DNA of 64,000 nt from Amycolatopsis dendrobii (GCF_014145675.1 NZ_JACGZW010000020.1:1-64000); one strand, 5' to 3'; counted from the stretch's first letter, positions 1-8,995 are shown. Program-made: numbers and translations. The notes: a model not told the origin generated them from the letters alone.

Positions 1-2311
1 CCTCGGCGATCCAGTGCCGGTGCCGTTCCTGCGTGCGCGTCATCCGCTGCCGCAGCGGCCCGGTCGTGGCGAGGAGCCCGGGCACCCGGTCCAGCACGTC
101 GATCACCAGCTGGAACCGGTCCATCCGGTTGCGCACCAGCATGTCGAACGGCGTCGTCGTCGTTCCATGTTCCGTGTAGCCGCGGACATGGAGCCCGGCG
201 TGGTTCGTGCGGCGGTAGGCCAGGCGGTGAATCAGCCACGGGTACCCGTGATAGGCGAAGATCACCGGCCGGTCCGGGGTGAACAGCGCGTCGAACTCCC
301 AGTCGCTCAGACCGTGCGGGTGCTCCGATTCCGGCTGCAGCCGCATCAGGTCCACGACGTTCACCACCCGCACCGCCAGCGAAGGCAGTTCCTCGCGCAG
401 GATCGCGGCCGCCGCCAGGACTTCCAGGGTGGGAGCGTCGCCCGCGCACGCGAGCACGACGTCCGGTTCCCGGTCCGCGTGCGTGCTGGCCCATTCCCAG
501 ATGCCGAGGCCCCGCGCACAATGCAGCGCGGCTTCTTCGGCGTCGAGCCAGTCCGGCGTCTCGTTCTTGCCCGCGACCACCACGTTGACCAGGTCCCGGC
601 TGCGCAGGCAGTGCGCGGCCACTTCCAGCAGGGTGTTGGTGTCCGGCGGGAAGTAGACCCGCACGACCTCGGGAGCCTTGTTCGCCACGTGGTCCACGAA
701 ACCCGGGTCCTGGTGGGAAAAACCGTTGTGGTCCTGCCGCCAGACGTGCGAGGTCAGCAGGTAGTTCAGCGACGCCACCGGCCGCCGCCACGGGATTTCG
801 CGGTGCACGCGCAGCCATTTGATGTGCTGGTTCACCATCGAGTCCACGATGTGCGCGAACGCCTCGTAGCAGGAGAACAGCCCGTGCCTGCCGCTGAGCA
901 GATAGCCCTCCAGCCAGCCCTGGCACAGGTGCTCCGACAGCACTTCCATGACGCGTCCGTCCGGCGCGAGGCGGTCGTCCGGCGGGCCGGTCGGCAGCTC
1001 CCAGGTTTTCGCGGTCACGTCGTACACCGCGTCGAGCCGGTTCGACGCGGTCTCGTCCGGACCGAACAGCCGGAAGTTCGCGCGTTCGGCGTTGCGGCGG
1101 AACACTTCCCGCAGGAAGCGGCCCAGTGCCCGGGTCGGTTCCGAAGCGCGCTCCCCCGGCGCGGAGACCTGCACGGCGTGGTCCGCGACCGGCGGAAGCG
1201 AGAGCGGACGAAGCAGCACTCCGCCGTTCGCGTGCGGGTTCGCGCCCATCCGTCGCGAACCGTGCGGGATCAGTGCGGTCACCGCCTCGGTCGGACGGCC
1301 CGCGGCGTCGAACAGCTCTTCCGGCCGGTAGGACCGCAGCCAGTCCCCCAGCTGCCGCAGGTGTGCCGGATCCTCGCGCACGCGGGTCAGCGGAACCTGG
1401 TGCGCCCGCCAGGTCCCCTCGACCTGCTGACCGTCCACTGTGGCCGGTCCGGTCCAGCCTTTCGGCGACCGGAGCACGATCATCGGCCACGCGCCCGCTC
1501 CGTCGCGGCGAAGCACGGCCAGATCGGCGACCACCGCGTCCAGCGCGGCGGCCATCGCCTGGTGCATCGCCGCGGGCTCGTCACCCTCCACGTACACCGG
1601 GTCCCAGCCCGCGCCGCGCAGCAGCGAGTCCAGTTCGGACGGCGGGATCCGGGACAGCACCGTCGGATTCGCGATCTTGTAGCCGTTGAGGTGCAGGATC
1701 GGCAGCACCGCACCGTCGCGGCGCGGGTCGAGGAACCGGCTGGCCTGCCAGCTCGTCGCCAGCGGACCGGTCTCCGCCTCGCCGTCGCCGACGACGCACG
1801 CGACGAGCAGGCCGGGGTTGTCGAACGCGGCGCCGAACGCGTGCGCGAGCGAGTAGCCCAGCTCGCCGCCTTCGTGGATCGACCCTGGCACGTGCGGGGA
1901 CACGTGGCTCGGCACGCCGCCGGGGAAGGAGAACTGCCGGAACAGCCGGTCCATCCCCTCCTCGTCGCGCGAGACCTCCGGCCACAGCTCCGAATAGCTG
2001 CCCTCCAGCCAGGTGCTCGCCAGCAGCGCCGGGCCGCCGTGCCCCGGGCCGGTCACGAACAGCGCGTCGAGATCGTGCGCCAGGATCGCGCGGTTGAGGT
2101 GGGCGTAGACGAAGTTCAAGCCGGGCGAGGTGCCCCAGTGCCCGAGCAGCCGGGGTTTCACGTGCGCGGCGGTCAGCGGGTCGCGCAGCAGCGGGTTGCC
2201 CATCAGGTAGATCTGGCCCGCGGCGAGGTAGTTCGCGGCTCGCCACTGGGCGTCGACCTGCGCCAGTTCCTCCTCGGTGAGGGTCGCGACGGGGATTTCG
2301 GTCGCGGTCAC
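1..2311 (-). CDS. xfp: Phosphoketolase, 3' end cut off by window edge
   Basis: This is a thiamine-diphosphate phosphoketolase, which splits xylulose 5-phosphate (and often fructose 6-phosphate) with phosphate to give acetyl phosphate. The GTG start at 2311 overlaps the USP stop (GTGA). The N-terminus reads LLGHWGTSPGLNFVYAHLNR (about residues 52-71), a phosphoketolase signature. A GDGEAETGPLATSWQ segment near residue 170 is the cofactor-binding region. 770 codons are visible; the family is about 790-800 residues, so only a short C-terminal piece is missing. Acetyl phosphate made here could feed the acetate kinase at 28251-29375. It is the last gene of the CBS-USP-phosphoketolase operon. Confidence 0.97.
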   Translation of the reverse strand, partial: MTATEIPVATLTEEELAQVDAQWRAANYLAAGQIYLMGNPLLRDPLTAAHVKPRLLGHWGTSPGLNFVYAHLNRAILAHDLDALFVTGPGHGGPALLASTWLEGSYSELWPEVSRDEEGMDRLFRQFSFPGGVPSHVSPHVPGSIHEGGELGYSLAHAFGAAFDNPGLLVACVVGDGEAETGPLATSWQASRFLDPRRDGAVLPILHLNGYKIANPTVLSRIPPSELDSLLRGAGWDPVYVEGDEPAAMHQAMAAALDAVVADLAVLRRDGAGAWPMIVLRSPKGWTGPATVDGQQVEGTWRAHQVPLTRVREDPAHLRQLGDWLRSYRPEELFDAAGRPTEAVTALIPHGSRRMGANPHANGGVLLRPLSLPPVADHAVQVSAPGERASEPTRALGRFLREVFRRNAERANFRLFGPDETASNRLDAVYDVTAKTWELPTGPPDDRLAPDGRVMEVLSEHLCQGWLEGYLLSGRHGLFSCYEAFAHIVDSMVNQHIKWLRVHREIPWRRPVASLNYLLTSHVWRQDHNGFSHQDPGFVDHVANKAPEVVRVYFPPDTNTLLEVAAHCLRSRDLVNVVVAGKNETPDWLDAEEAALHCARGLGIWEWASTHADREPDVVLACAGDAPTLEVLAAAAILREELPSLAVRVVNVVDLMRLQPESEHPHGLSDWEFDALFTPDRPVIFAYHGYPWLIHRLAYRRTNHAGLHVRGYTEHGTTTTPFDMLVRNRMDRFQLVIDVLDRVPGLLATTGPLRQRMTRTQERHRHWIAE

Positions 2312-3207
2312 CGCTTCCGCTCCGGGCGCACCACGAGCACCGGGCACGAGGAGTGGTGGACCAGCGCCTGGCTGGTCGACCCGAGCAGCATTCCGGCGAA
2401 CCCGCCCCGCCCGCGGCTGCCGACGACCAGCAACTGCGCCCGGTCCGACTCGTCGAGCAGCACGTGCCGCGGCCGGTCGCGCACCAGCTTCCGCTGAACC
2501 TCCACGTCGGGGTACTTCTCCTGCCAGCCAGCGAGCCGCTGCGCCAGCAACCGTTCCTCGGTCGGCTGGAGGGTTTCCCATTGCGGCATCAGCCGCGCCG
2601 CGCTCTCGGTCGAGTCGTAGACCACGTCGACCCAGGCGTGCACCGCGACCAGCGGCGCCTTCCGGAAGCTGGCCTCCTCGAACGCGACCGCGATCGCCGC
2701 CTCGCTGTTCGGGCTGCCGTCGACGCCGACCACCACGGGTCCGTCCTGCGGCACCGGGCCGTCGCCGTGCCGTCCGCGGACCACGGCCACCGGGCAGCCG
2801 GCGTGGCTCACCACGGCCGCGGTCGTCGCTCCGACCAGCATGCCGGTGAAACCGCCGGTCCCGGTGCGGCCGAGGACGACCATCCGGGCCTTCTTGGAAC
2901 GGTCGATCAGCAGTGCCGGCGCCGAATCGGTGAACACCTCGCTGCGGACCTTGAGCGACGCGTCCTCCGAAAGCGCCAGCTCGCGCGCCTCGGCCGCGAT
3001 GCGCTCGCCGTCCTGCTGGATGCCTTCGAACAGCACCGCACTGCCGGCGAGCCCGCCGCCGTACACGAGCCCGGCCAGTTGCAGGCAATGCACGAGCTCC
3101 AGTTCGAGATCGCGGCCCGAAGCGAGCCGCGCGGCCCAGCGGACCGCGTCGGAAGACCCTTCCGAGCCGTCGACTCCGACGAGCACCGTGCGGTTCCGGT
3201 CAGTCAT
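2308..3207 (-). CDS. Tandem universal stress protein (UspA family)
   Basis: The 299-residue protein has two Usp domains (about 5-145 and 155-295). Each begins with the strand VLVGVDGS or VVVGVDGS. Each ends in the ATP-binding loop G-x2-G-x9-G(S/A/T), seen as GRTGTGGFTGMLVGAT and GSRGRGGFAGMLLGST. Tandem Usp proteins of this size include the DosR-regulated Rv1996, Rv2005c and Rv2623, which bind ATP and influence dormancy. The ATG at 3207 overlaps the upstream CBS gene stop (ATGA), with GGAGGTGGGGAG as ribosome-binding site, so the two are translationally coupled. The specific ligand or partner is unknown. Confidence 0.95.
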   Translation of the reverse strand: MTDRNRTVLVGVDGSEGSSDAVRWAARLASGRDLELELVHCLQLAGLVYGGGLAGSAVLFEGIQQDGERIAAEARELALSEDASLKVRSEVFTDSAPALLIDRSKKARMVVLGRTGTGGFTGMLVGATTAAVVSHAGCPVAVVRGRHGDGPVPQDGPVVVGVDGSPNSEAAIAVAFEEASFRKAPLVAVHAWVDVVYDSTESAARLMPQWETLQPTEERLLAQRLAGWQEKYPDVEVQRKLVRDRPRHVLLDESDRAQLLVVGSRGRGGFAGMLLGSTSQALVHHSSCPVLVVRPERKR

Positions 3208-3818
3208 CTCCCCACCTCCTGTTCCGCGGACACGGTGTCCGCTCCGACCACGCCGGGCACCGCCAGTGCCAGCAGCGTCGCGACGTGGCGATCGGTTTCG
3301 TCGTCGTAGAGGTCGACGATCCGCACGATCCCGTCGTGCACCTCGACCTTCCAGCGGCCCGTCCCGCCGTAGATCTCCAGCCGGTGCCGGACGTCCGAGG
3401 CGATCGCGTGGTCTTCCCTCGCGAGCACGCGCACGACGTCACCGCGCGTGACGATGCCGACCAGGCGGCTGCCGTCGACGATCGGCATCGCCCGGATCTG
3501 GGCGTCCACCAGCGCCTGGCACAGGTCGGCGACGTCGGTGCCGGACGACATCGCGGTCGCCGGAGACGTCATCACCGCCCCGACGGTCGTCTCGATCGCG
3601 CCCGGGTGGTAGGGATGCCGGTACTCCGACCGCGTGTCCGCCGGGATCCGGCCGCGGATCAGGTCGGCCTCGGTGACGATGCCGATCAGCCGGTCGTCGT
3701 CGTCCACCACCGGCAGCGCCGTGAAACCGTGTTCGGACAGGATTTCCGCAGCCTCCTTGGCGGCGGTCCACGGATGCACCGTCTCGACCGGTGCGGACAT
3801 CAGATCGCGTGCGCGCAT
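3204..3818 (-). CDS. CBS-pair protein with C-terminal BON domain
   Basis: The protein has 204 residues. Two CBS motifs (about 1-60 and 75-135) form a Bateman module, the adenosine-nucleotide-sensing fold shared with the DosR-regulated Rv2626c. A BON-like domain (about 145-200, GRWKVEVHDGIVRIVDLY) follows; BON domains often bind phospholipid or assist assembly. The ATG at 3818 is chosen because AAGGAAAGGA precedes it and the conserved MRARDLM sequence starts there; an upstream in-frame ATG would extend into promoter sequence. It is the first gene of the CBS-USP-phosphoketolase operon and has a DosR-like box about 80 bases upstream. Confidence 0.93.
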   Translation of the reverse strand: MRARDLMSAPVETVHPWTAAKEAAEILSEHGFTALPVVDDDDRLIGIVTEADLIRGRIPADTRSEYRHPYHPGAIETTVGAVMTSPATAMSSGTDVADLCQALVDAQIRAMPIVDGSRLVGIVTRGDVVRVLAREDHAIASDVRHRLEIYGGTGRWKVEVHDGIVRIVDLYDDETDRHVATLLALAVPGVVGADTVSAEQEVGR

Positions 3819-3877
3819 CAGGTCCGTCCTTTCCTTGTGCTGCTTCGAAAATAGGCAACAAGACCGCATCGGCACGC

Positions 3878-3915
3878 CGGTCCGGAGTCACCGGCGGGAA
3901 GGACCAACGTCCTCA
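3878..3915 (-). promoter_or_regulatory. Putative DosR-like box pair upstream of the CBS operon
   Basis: Minus-strand GAGGACGTTGGTCCTT (3899-3914) is a near-palindrome like the mycobacterial DosR motif. A second partial motif, GGTGACTCCGGACC, lies at 3880-3893. Together they stand about 60-95 bases before the ATG at 3818. The whole promoter block is repeated upstream of the CBS gene starting at 9634. Confidence 0.6.
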
Positions 3916-5037
3916 GCGCCGCAGCGGCGCCAGCTGCCGGTACGCCTCCCGCCACGCCGCGGGCATCGCGTCGGCGCACTGGCGGGCGCAGCGGATCTCG
4001 GCTTCCAGCACCAGAGCGTGGGCCCGCGTCGCTTCGCCGGACTCGACGAGCTCCCGCAGCCTGCCCTGCGCGACCACGGAGTCCTGGTACTCGCCGAGCA
4101 GTTCCTGCAAGCCTCGCAAGCTCTTCAGCACCTGGTCCCGATCGACCGGCAGGGCCGAACCAGCCGCCTCGACGGCGTACCGGAGGCGCTTCACGCTCTT
4201 GCGCACCGCGTGCACCGCTGCCGCACCGCCTGGCATCGCACCGACCCGGGCATCGGTTTCCTCGACCACCGGCCAGACCAAGCCCGGAAGCACTTTCGCC
4301 GCCGGTCGCCGCGCCCGCTTTCCTTGTGCGCCAGCGCTTTGCTCGCGCAGCACGACCAGGAGCACGTCGAGCGCGTTCAGCAGTTGCAGGTACCGCGGCG
4401 AGTCGAGGACGACCGCGCACTCGGCGGCCGCTTCGTCCGCCTGCGCGTCGAAAACCTGCTCAGCCCCGATTCGCATCTCGTCCGAAACCACCTCTGGCGG
4501 GAGCTTTTCCAGCGCGGCGAAGAACCGGGCGCGTTGCACCTCGATGTCTCGCGCGGGCCCCACGCTCGCGCCGAGCCACCGCAACGCGGAGCGGAACCTC
4601 CCGGCGAGCCGTCCGCCGAGCACCGGCGCGAAAGTCCGCAGCGTGGCCCGGATCCGCCGAGCGGCGACCCGCAGGTCGTGCACGCCCTCGGGTTCCTCCA
4701 GGCGCACCGCGAGATCGGCGCGGGCGAGCGCTTCGACCTGGCGTTCCAGGTAGCCGAGCGCGACCTGCCGAGCGGTGCCGGTCTCGGCGCCGATCCGGCT
4801 TCCGGCTCCGGCCTGCCTCGGCATCGGCACCAGGTCCAGATCCCGGCTGTACGCGCGGACCAGCCGCGCCAGTTCGTGTGGCACCTGCTCCACGCCGGGA
4901 GCCTCGACGCGGCGTCCCCGGCCGTCGCCGAGATCGAGCTGCCATTCGCTGCCCGCGCGGCTGATCGCCATGCCGTGGCGGCGCAATCGCAGGCCGGTCG
5001 TGTCGTAGTACGTCACCGGCCGCGCCGCGCGGGTCAT
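3913..5037 (-). CDS. CHAD-domain protein with reduced CYTH-like N-terminus
   Basis: The 374-residue protein carries a CHAD domain (about 90-370). CHAD is an alpha-helical domain rich in conserved His, Arg and Lys that binds polyphosphate; here VHDLRVAARRIRATLR and VHAVRKSVKRLRYAVE are the repeated basic helices. Residues 9-60 (YYDTTGLRLRRHG) resemble only the opening of a CYTH triphosphatase domain, whose other catalytic strands are missing. The ATG at 5037 overlaps the upstream stop (ATGA). It lies in the same operon as the polyphosphate kinase at 8136-8990, which supports a polyphosphate-linked role. Its exact activity is unknown. Confidence 0.9.
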   Translation of the reverse strand: MTRAARPVTYYDTTGLRLRRHGMAISRAGSEWQLDLGDGRGRRVEAPGVEQVPHELARLVRAYSRDLDLVPMPRQAGAGSRIGAETGTARQVALGYLERQVEALARADLAVRLEEPEGVHDLRVAARRIRATLRTFAPVLGGRLAGRFRSALRWLGASVGPARDIEVQRARFFAALEKLPPEVVSDEMRIGAEQVFDAQADEAAAECAVVLDSPRYLQLLNALDVLLVVLREQSAGAQGKRARRPAAKVLPGLVWPVVEETDARVGAMPGGAAAVHAVRKSVKRLRYAVEAAGSALPVDRDQVLKSLRGLQELLGEYQDSVVAQGRLRELVESGEATRAHALVLEAEIRCARQCADAMPAAWREAYRQLAPLRR

Positions 5038-5438
5038 GACGGCACCGCCCGCTGCGCGAGCCGGCTCAGCAGGACCAGCAGCACGGCCAGGGCGAGCGTC
5101 ACCCACTGCACTGGCTCGCGGAAGCCGAGCACGACGAACTGGATCGCGAGCCAGCCGCAAAGCACCACGCTCGCGGCGTAGCCGAACCAATGCGCTTCCG
5201 GGTCGCCGCGCCACGCCGCGAGCGCGGCCCAGCTGAGCGTGCCGCCGATCGCGAGCACGAGCGCCAGCCCGGGCAACGCCCAGCTGGACAGTCCGAGCGG
5301 CACGAGCACGGAGAGCGGCAGCCGGAACCCGGGCGCGCCGACCATCAGGCAGATCCCGCCGGCCAGCGCCGCGGCCGCGAAGACCGTCTCGTAGGTCGCG
5401 AGCACCCGCTGCGCGGTCCGGCCGCGCGACGTGGTCAC
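5034..5438 (-). CDS. Small four-helix membrane protein of unknown function
   Basis: The 134-residue protein has four predicted membrane helices (about 15-35, 40-65, 85-105 and 110-128) and a short basic C-terminus. I do not recognise a named family. The GTG at 5438 overlaps the upstream USP stop (GTGA) and its own stop overlaps the CHAD start (ATGA), so it sits tightly inside the operon. Operon position suggests a stress-associated membrane role; nothing more specific can be supported. Confidence 0.85.
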   Translation of the reverse strand: MTTSRGRTAQRVLATYETVFAAAALAGGICLMVGAPGFRLPLSVLVPLGLSSWALPGLALVLAIGGTLSWAALAAWRGDPEAHWFGYAASVVLCGWLAIQFVVLGFREPVQWVTLALAVLLVLLSRLAQRAVPS

Positions 5439-6325
5439 GGCTGGCTCCTCGGCCGCACGACCGCCACCGGGCAGGTCGAATGCGCGAGCAGGGCCTGGCT
5501 GGTGGAGCCGAGCAGCATCCCGGCGAACCCGCCCCGGCCCCGGCTGCCCACCACGACCAGCCGCGCGCTCTCGCCGTACTCCAGCAATGTCCGCACCGGC
5601 CGCCCGCGCACGATCTCGACGTCGATCCGCAGTTCCGGATATTTCTCCCGCCACAGCGCGAGCTGGCCTTCGATCCGGCAGCGTTCGCCCGCGGCGACCT
5701 CGTCCGGGACGATCTCCATGCTCCGCAACGTGCCGTCCGGGCTCAGTTCGTTCCAGGTGCGCACGACCGTGAGCGACGTTTTCCGCGCGGCCGCCGCGGC
5801 ACAGGCGAACTCGAGCGCCTCGTCGCTGTCGGCCGCGCCGTCGAGCCCCACCACGACCGGTCCGGTCGCGGGCGGGACGTCGTCCGGCATCCGCCCGCGC
5901 ACGACCACGACCGGGCAGGGGGCGTGCGCGGCCAGCGCGACCGCGGTCGACCCGACCAGCAGACCGGTGAACCCGCCGAGCCCGCGCGATCCCAGCACGG
6001 CCAGCTCGGCTCCGCGGCTCTCCCCCAGCAGCACCGCGACCGGGTTTCCCTCCGCGACGACGCGCTCGATCCGCGCCGCGGGCCACCGCTCGCGCACCGC
6101 CGCTTCGGCCTCGTCGAGCCACTCCTCCGCCTGCCCCTGAAACCCCGAGCGCACCCCGGCCACGAACGGACCGGTGATGCCGGGCGAGGGAATCAGGTAG
6201 GCCTGCACCAGCCGCAGCACCGCGCTACGGCGGTCCGCTTCCTCGGCCGCCCACACAGCCGCGTTGCGCGCCGACGCGGAACCGTCGATCCCGGCCAGCA
6301 CCACGCTTTCTTCAGGCCCGGACAT
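5435..6325 (-). CDS. Tandem universal stress protein
   Basis: The 296-residue protein has two Usp domains (about 6-140 and 150-290). The nucleotide loops GSRGLGGFTGLLVGST and GSRGRGGFAGMLLGST are both intact, so both domains should bind ATP. The ATG at 6325 lies 14 bases inside the end of the DUF1918 gene; GGAGAGGAG precedes it. Its stop overlaps the GTG of the small membrane protein. It belongs to the eight-gene operon 3913-9634. Confidence 0.95.
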   Translation of the reverse strand: MSGPEESVVLAGIDGSASARNAAVWAAEEADRRSAVLRLVQAYLIPSPGITGPFVAGVRSGFQGQAEEWLDEAEAAVRERWPAARIERVVAEGNPVAVLLGESRGAELAVLGSRGLGGFTGLLVGSTAVALAAHAPCPVVVVRGRMPDDVPPATGPVVVGLDGAADSDEALEFACAAAAARKTSLTVVRTWNELSPDGTLRSMEIVPDEVAAGERCRIEGQLALWREKYPELRIDVEIVRGRPVRTLLEYGESARLVVVGSRGRGGFAGMLLGSTSQALLAHSTCPVAVVRPRSQP

Positions 6326-6593
6326 CGCGGGCTCCTCTCCTGGCCCGCCGCAGCGCGCGCAGCCGCTCGAACCGTTTGCGTTCGTTGCGGTCCTGTTCGG
6401 ACACCTCGGCCTCGGTGAGCACGATCGCGTCCGATCCGGGGAACACCGTCGTGACCCGGTCGTCGGCGAGCCAGCGCACCGTGAACGGCGGGCTGCCGTC
6501 CGGTTTTCCGGTCGCGACGATCCGGCCGCGCTGCTCCGGCAGATCCAGCCGGACGCCCTTCACCACCAGCCAGTCGCCGGGCTGTGCGTGCAT
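6312..6593 (-). CDS. DUF1918 protein (Rv0569-like)
   Basis: The 93-residue protein has an SH3-like DUF1918 domain (about 1-60): MHAQPGDWLVVKG opens it, and PFTVRWLADDRVTTVFPGSD is its conserved closing strand pair. A charged tail rich in Arg and Glu follows. The M. tuberculosis homologue Rv0569 belongs to the DosR regulon; its biochemical role is unknown. AGGAGAA immediately precedes the ATG at 6593. The end overlaps the next USP gene by 14 bases. Confidence 0.93.
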   Translation of the reverse strand: MHAQPGDWLVVKGVRLDLPEQRGRIVATGKPDGSPPFTVRWLADDRVTTVFPGSDAIVLTEAEVSEQDRNERKRFERLRALRRARRGARDVRA

Positions 6594-6623
6594 TTCTCCT
6601 CCTCGGTCCCGTGCCCTCCGCGC

Positions 6624-7196
6624 TCACCGCGGCGGGCAAAGCTCCACTGCGAGCACGCCTTCGACGGTCCGCGCGAGAGCGGTGACCAGACGGCGTTCCG
6701 CTTCGTCGGCGAACGCGCCGCGGACGGTCACCCTTCCGCCGACGACGGACACGTCCCACCGGGCCCGGTGCCCGCCGTAGTCGCGCAGCAGCGCGCGCAG
6801 CCGGGACGCGATCGCGTCGTCGCGGCGGACCAGCGGTGCCAGCAGGTCGCGGCGGCTGACGATCCCGGCCAGCCCGCCCTCGTCGACCACCGGCACGCTG
6901 CGCAGCCGGTCGATGAGCATCCGCGCCGCGATGTCGCTCCCGTCGGCGTCGAGGTCGACGGTCTCGACCGGTTTCGTCATCACCGCGTCGACCCGCAGGC
7001 CCGGGTCGACCGGCTCGCCGGTCAGCACGCCGGCCAGCGCGTCCGCCTCGGTGAAGATGCCGACCACCCGGTTGCCCTCGTCGACCACCGGCAGCGCCGC
7101 GACACAGTGTTCGGTCAGCAGCGCGATCGCTTCGCGGACCGGAGTTCCCGGCCCGACCCGGACCACCGGCCGGGTCATGATGTCCCGTGCTCGCAC
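6624..7196 (-). CDS. CBS-pair protein with C-terminal BON domain
   Basis: The 190-residue protein has two CBS motifs (about 1-55 and 65-120, each containing xxPVVDEG) and a BON domain (about 130-188). The GTG at 7196 is chosen because GAGGAG stands 7 bases before it and VRARDIMTRPVVRV aligns with the starts of the sister CBS genes; upstream sequence in frame is low-complexity and overlaps the USP gene. It likely senses adenine nucleotides, by family. It is separated by 32 bases from the USP gene upstream in the same operon. Confidence 0.92.
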   Translation of the reverse strand: MRARDIMTRPVVRVGPGTPVREAIALLTEHCVAALPVVDEGNRVVGIFTEADALAGVLTGEPVDPGLRVDAVMTKPVETVDLDADGSDIAARMLIDRLRSVPVVDEGGLAGIVSRRDLLAPLVRRDDAIASRLRALLRDYGGHRARWDVSVVGGRVTVRGAFADEAERRLVTALARTVEGVLAVELCPPR

Positions 7197-7228
7197 GGCT
7201 TTCTCCTCGTCCTCGTTGGACCGGCGGC

Positions 7229-8065
7229 TCAGTGCACCACCGCGACCGGGCACGCCGAGTGCGCGAGCAGCCGGTTCCCGGTGGACCCGAGCAGCCCTCC
7301 CGCCACCGGCCCGCGGCCGCGGCTGCCGATCACGACCAGTTGCGCCCCCTCGACCGTCATCAGCGCCCGCGCGGCCGAGCGGTCCCGCACGGCCAGCGCA
7401 CGGGTCTCGACCGCGGGGTATTTCTCCGCCCACGCGCCGATCCGTTCACGCAGGGCGCGTTCCTCCGCGTCGGCTCGTCCCGGCTCGTCGACCAGCGCCG
7501 CGTGCCAGGCGCGCACCGCGACCAGCGGGGCCTGCCTGCTCGCCGCGGCGTCGAAAGCGAATTCCAGGACGTGCTCGGCACCGTCGGCGCCGTCGACGCC
7601 GACCACGACCGCACCGCCGGGCGCCGCGCGTCCGCGCACCACCACCACCGGGCACGACGCGCTCGCCGCGACCCGCAAGGCGACCGAGCCGATCGCCGCG
7701 CCGCGCAGCCCGCCGAGCCCGTGCGAACCCAGCACGACCAGCGACACCGACCGGGAGAGTTCGATGAGCAGATCGGCCGCGAACCCGACGCGGGCGACCA
7801 GCTGGGTCCGCACTCCCGGCGCCGCGTCCTCGGCCACTTCCGCGGCCCGGCTCAGCCACCGGTGCGCGCGCCCGAACACCTCGCGCGCTTTCCGCTCCGC
7901 GACTTTCGCGGGAACGTCGACGGTTTCGCCGATCCCGGCGTGGAACAGCTCCAGCCGGCAATCCCGCCGCTTCGCTTCCGCGGCCGCCCAGCGGACCGGA
8001 GTCAGCGACGTCTCCGATTCGTCGATCCCGACGAGCACCACGTCGCCGGGTTTGTTCGCGGTCAC
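7229..8065 (-). CDS. Tandem universal stress protein
   Basis: The 278-residue protein has two Usp domains (about 8-140 and 145-275). The second domain has GSRGRGPVAGGLLGSTGN, an intact nucleotide loop. The first has GSHGLGGLRGAAIGSV, slightly altered in spacing. The start is placed at the GTG at 8065 because GGGAGG stands 6 bases upstream and a perfect stem-loop lies at 8083-8100; a GTG at 8116 would add 17 Arg-rich residues and cannot be excluded. The protein resembles the USP at 33150-33950 more than the others in the same operon. Confidence 0.92.
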   Translation of the reverse strand: MTANKPGDVVLVGIDESETSLTPVRWAAAEAKRRDCRLELFHAGIGETVDVPAKVAERKAREVFGRAHRWLSRAAEVAEDAAPGVRTQLVARVGFAADLLIELSRSVSLVVLGSHGLGGLRGAAIGSVALRVAASASCPVVVVRGRAAPGGAVVVGVDGADGAEHVLEFAFDAAASRQAPLVAVRAWHAALVDEPGRADAEERALRERIGAWAEKYPAVETRALAVRDRSAARALMTVEGAQLVVIGSRGRGPVAGGLLGSTGNRLLAHSACPVAVVH

Positions 8066-8082
8066 CGCTTGCCTCCCGTCCC

Positions 8083-8100
8083 GCCGCCGGTTCCGGCGGC
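8083..8100. repeat. Short perfect inverted repeat between PPK2 and USP genes
   Basis: GCCGCCGG, two T bases, then CCGGCGGC form an 8-base-pair stem with a 2-base gap. It lies in the 70-base gap between the PPK2 stop and the chosen USP start. It could act as a weak attenuator or mRNA-stabilising hairpin; there is no T-run. Confidence 0.4.
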
Positions 8101-8135
8101 CCGATTCCACTGTCACGCGCCGCCCGCCGCACGGG

Positions 8136-8990
8136 TCAGAGCCCGAAGTCCCTTCCCCCGGGGACGAAAGCGGAATGCTGTTTGCCCAGAGTCGCCGCGT
8201 GGTCCGGCACCTCGCGCAGCAAGCGCCGGTCGGTCCGCGCGTAGCCCGAGGCGTGCGAGCGGGGCGGCAGCTTCACCGCAGGGGGCGGGATTTCCCGGTA
8301 CGGCACGCTGGCGAGCAGGTGCGCGAGCATGTTCAGCCTGCCGCGCCGTTTCTCGTCGCCGTCCACTACGTACCACGGCGACTCCGGGGTGTCGGTGTGC
8401 ACGAACATGTCGTCCTTGGCGCGCGAGTAGTCGTCCCATCTCGGCACCGACTCCAGGTCCACTGTGGACAGTTTCCAGCGGCGGAGCGGGTCCTCGATCC
8501 GCGCGCGGAACCGCCGTTCCTGCTCGTCGCGGCTCACCGAGAACCAGTACTTGCGCAGCAACAGACCGTCCTCGACGAGCAGCCGTTCGAAGATCGGGCA
8601 CTGCCGCAGGAATCGCTGGTACTGCTCGGGAGTGCAGAAGCCGAGCACCCGCTCCACGCCCGCGCGGTTGTACCAGCTGCGGTCGAACAGCACGATCTCC
8701 CCGGCCGCGGGCAGCTGCGCCACGTACCGCTGGAAGTACCACTGCGTGGACTCGCGGTCGGTGGGCCGGGGCAGCGCGGCGATCCGCACCACGCGCGGGT
8801 TGAGGTGTTCGGTGAAGCGTTTGATCGCGCTGCCCTTGCCCGCGGCGTCGCGTCCCTCGAACACCACGACCAGCCGGGCTCCTTCGTGGCGCACCCATTC
8901 CTGAAGCTTCACCAGTTCGATCTGGAGACGAGCCAGCTCCGCCTCGTAGACCGCCCTGGGCAGGCGGGAGGTCCCGCGTTTCGCGGCCAC
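8136..8990 (-). CDS. ppk2: Polyphosphate kinase 2 family protein
   Basis: The 284-residue protein has the PPK2 core. The Walker A motif is GRDAAGKGSAIKRF (about 45-58), the Walker B motif is DRSWYNRAGVERV (about 110-122), and the Arg-rich lid lies between about 165 and 185. PPK2 enzymes transfer phosphate between polyphosphate and nucleotides, so this could recharge ADP or GDP from polyphosphate when respiration is limited. The single-domain length and sequence fit class I PPK2. The GTG at 8990 lies just past the upstream CBS stop at 8996. The CHAD protein in the same operon is a probable polyphosphate partner. Confidence 0.95.
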   Translation of the reverse strand: MAAKRGTSRLPRAVYEAELARLQIELVKLQEWVRHEGARLVVVFEGRDAAGKGSAIKRFTEHLNPRVVRIAALPRPTDRESTQWYFQRYVAQLPAAGEIVLFDRSWYNRAGVERVLGFCTPEQYQRFLRQCPIFERLLVEDGLLLRKYWFSVSRDEQERRFRARIEDPLRRWKLSTVDLESVPRWDDYSRAKDDMFVHTDTPESPWYVVDGDEKRRGRLNMLAHLLASVPYREIPPPAVKLPPRSHASGYARTDRRLLREVPDHAATLGKQHSAFVPGGRDFGL

Positions 8991-8995
8991 TCGCG

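Noticed and set aside
14..2497. Plus-strand open frame of 827 codons
   Set aside because: It is antisense to the phosphoketolase gene, has extreme Arg/His content and no family resemblance; high GC keeps such frames open.
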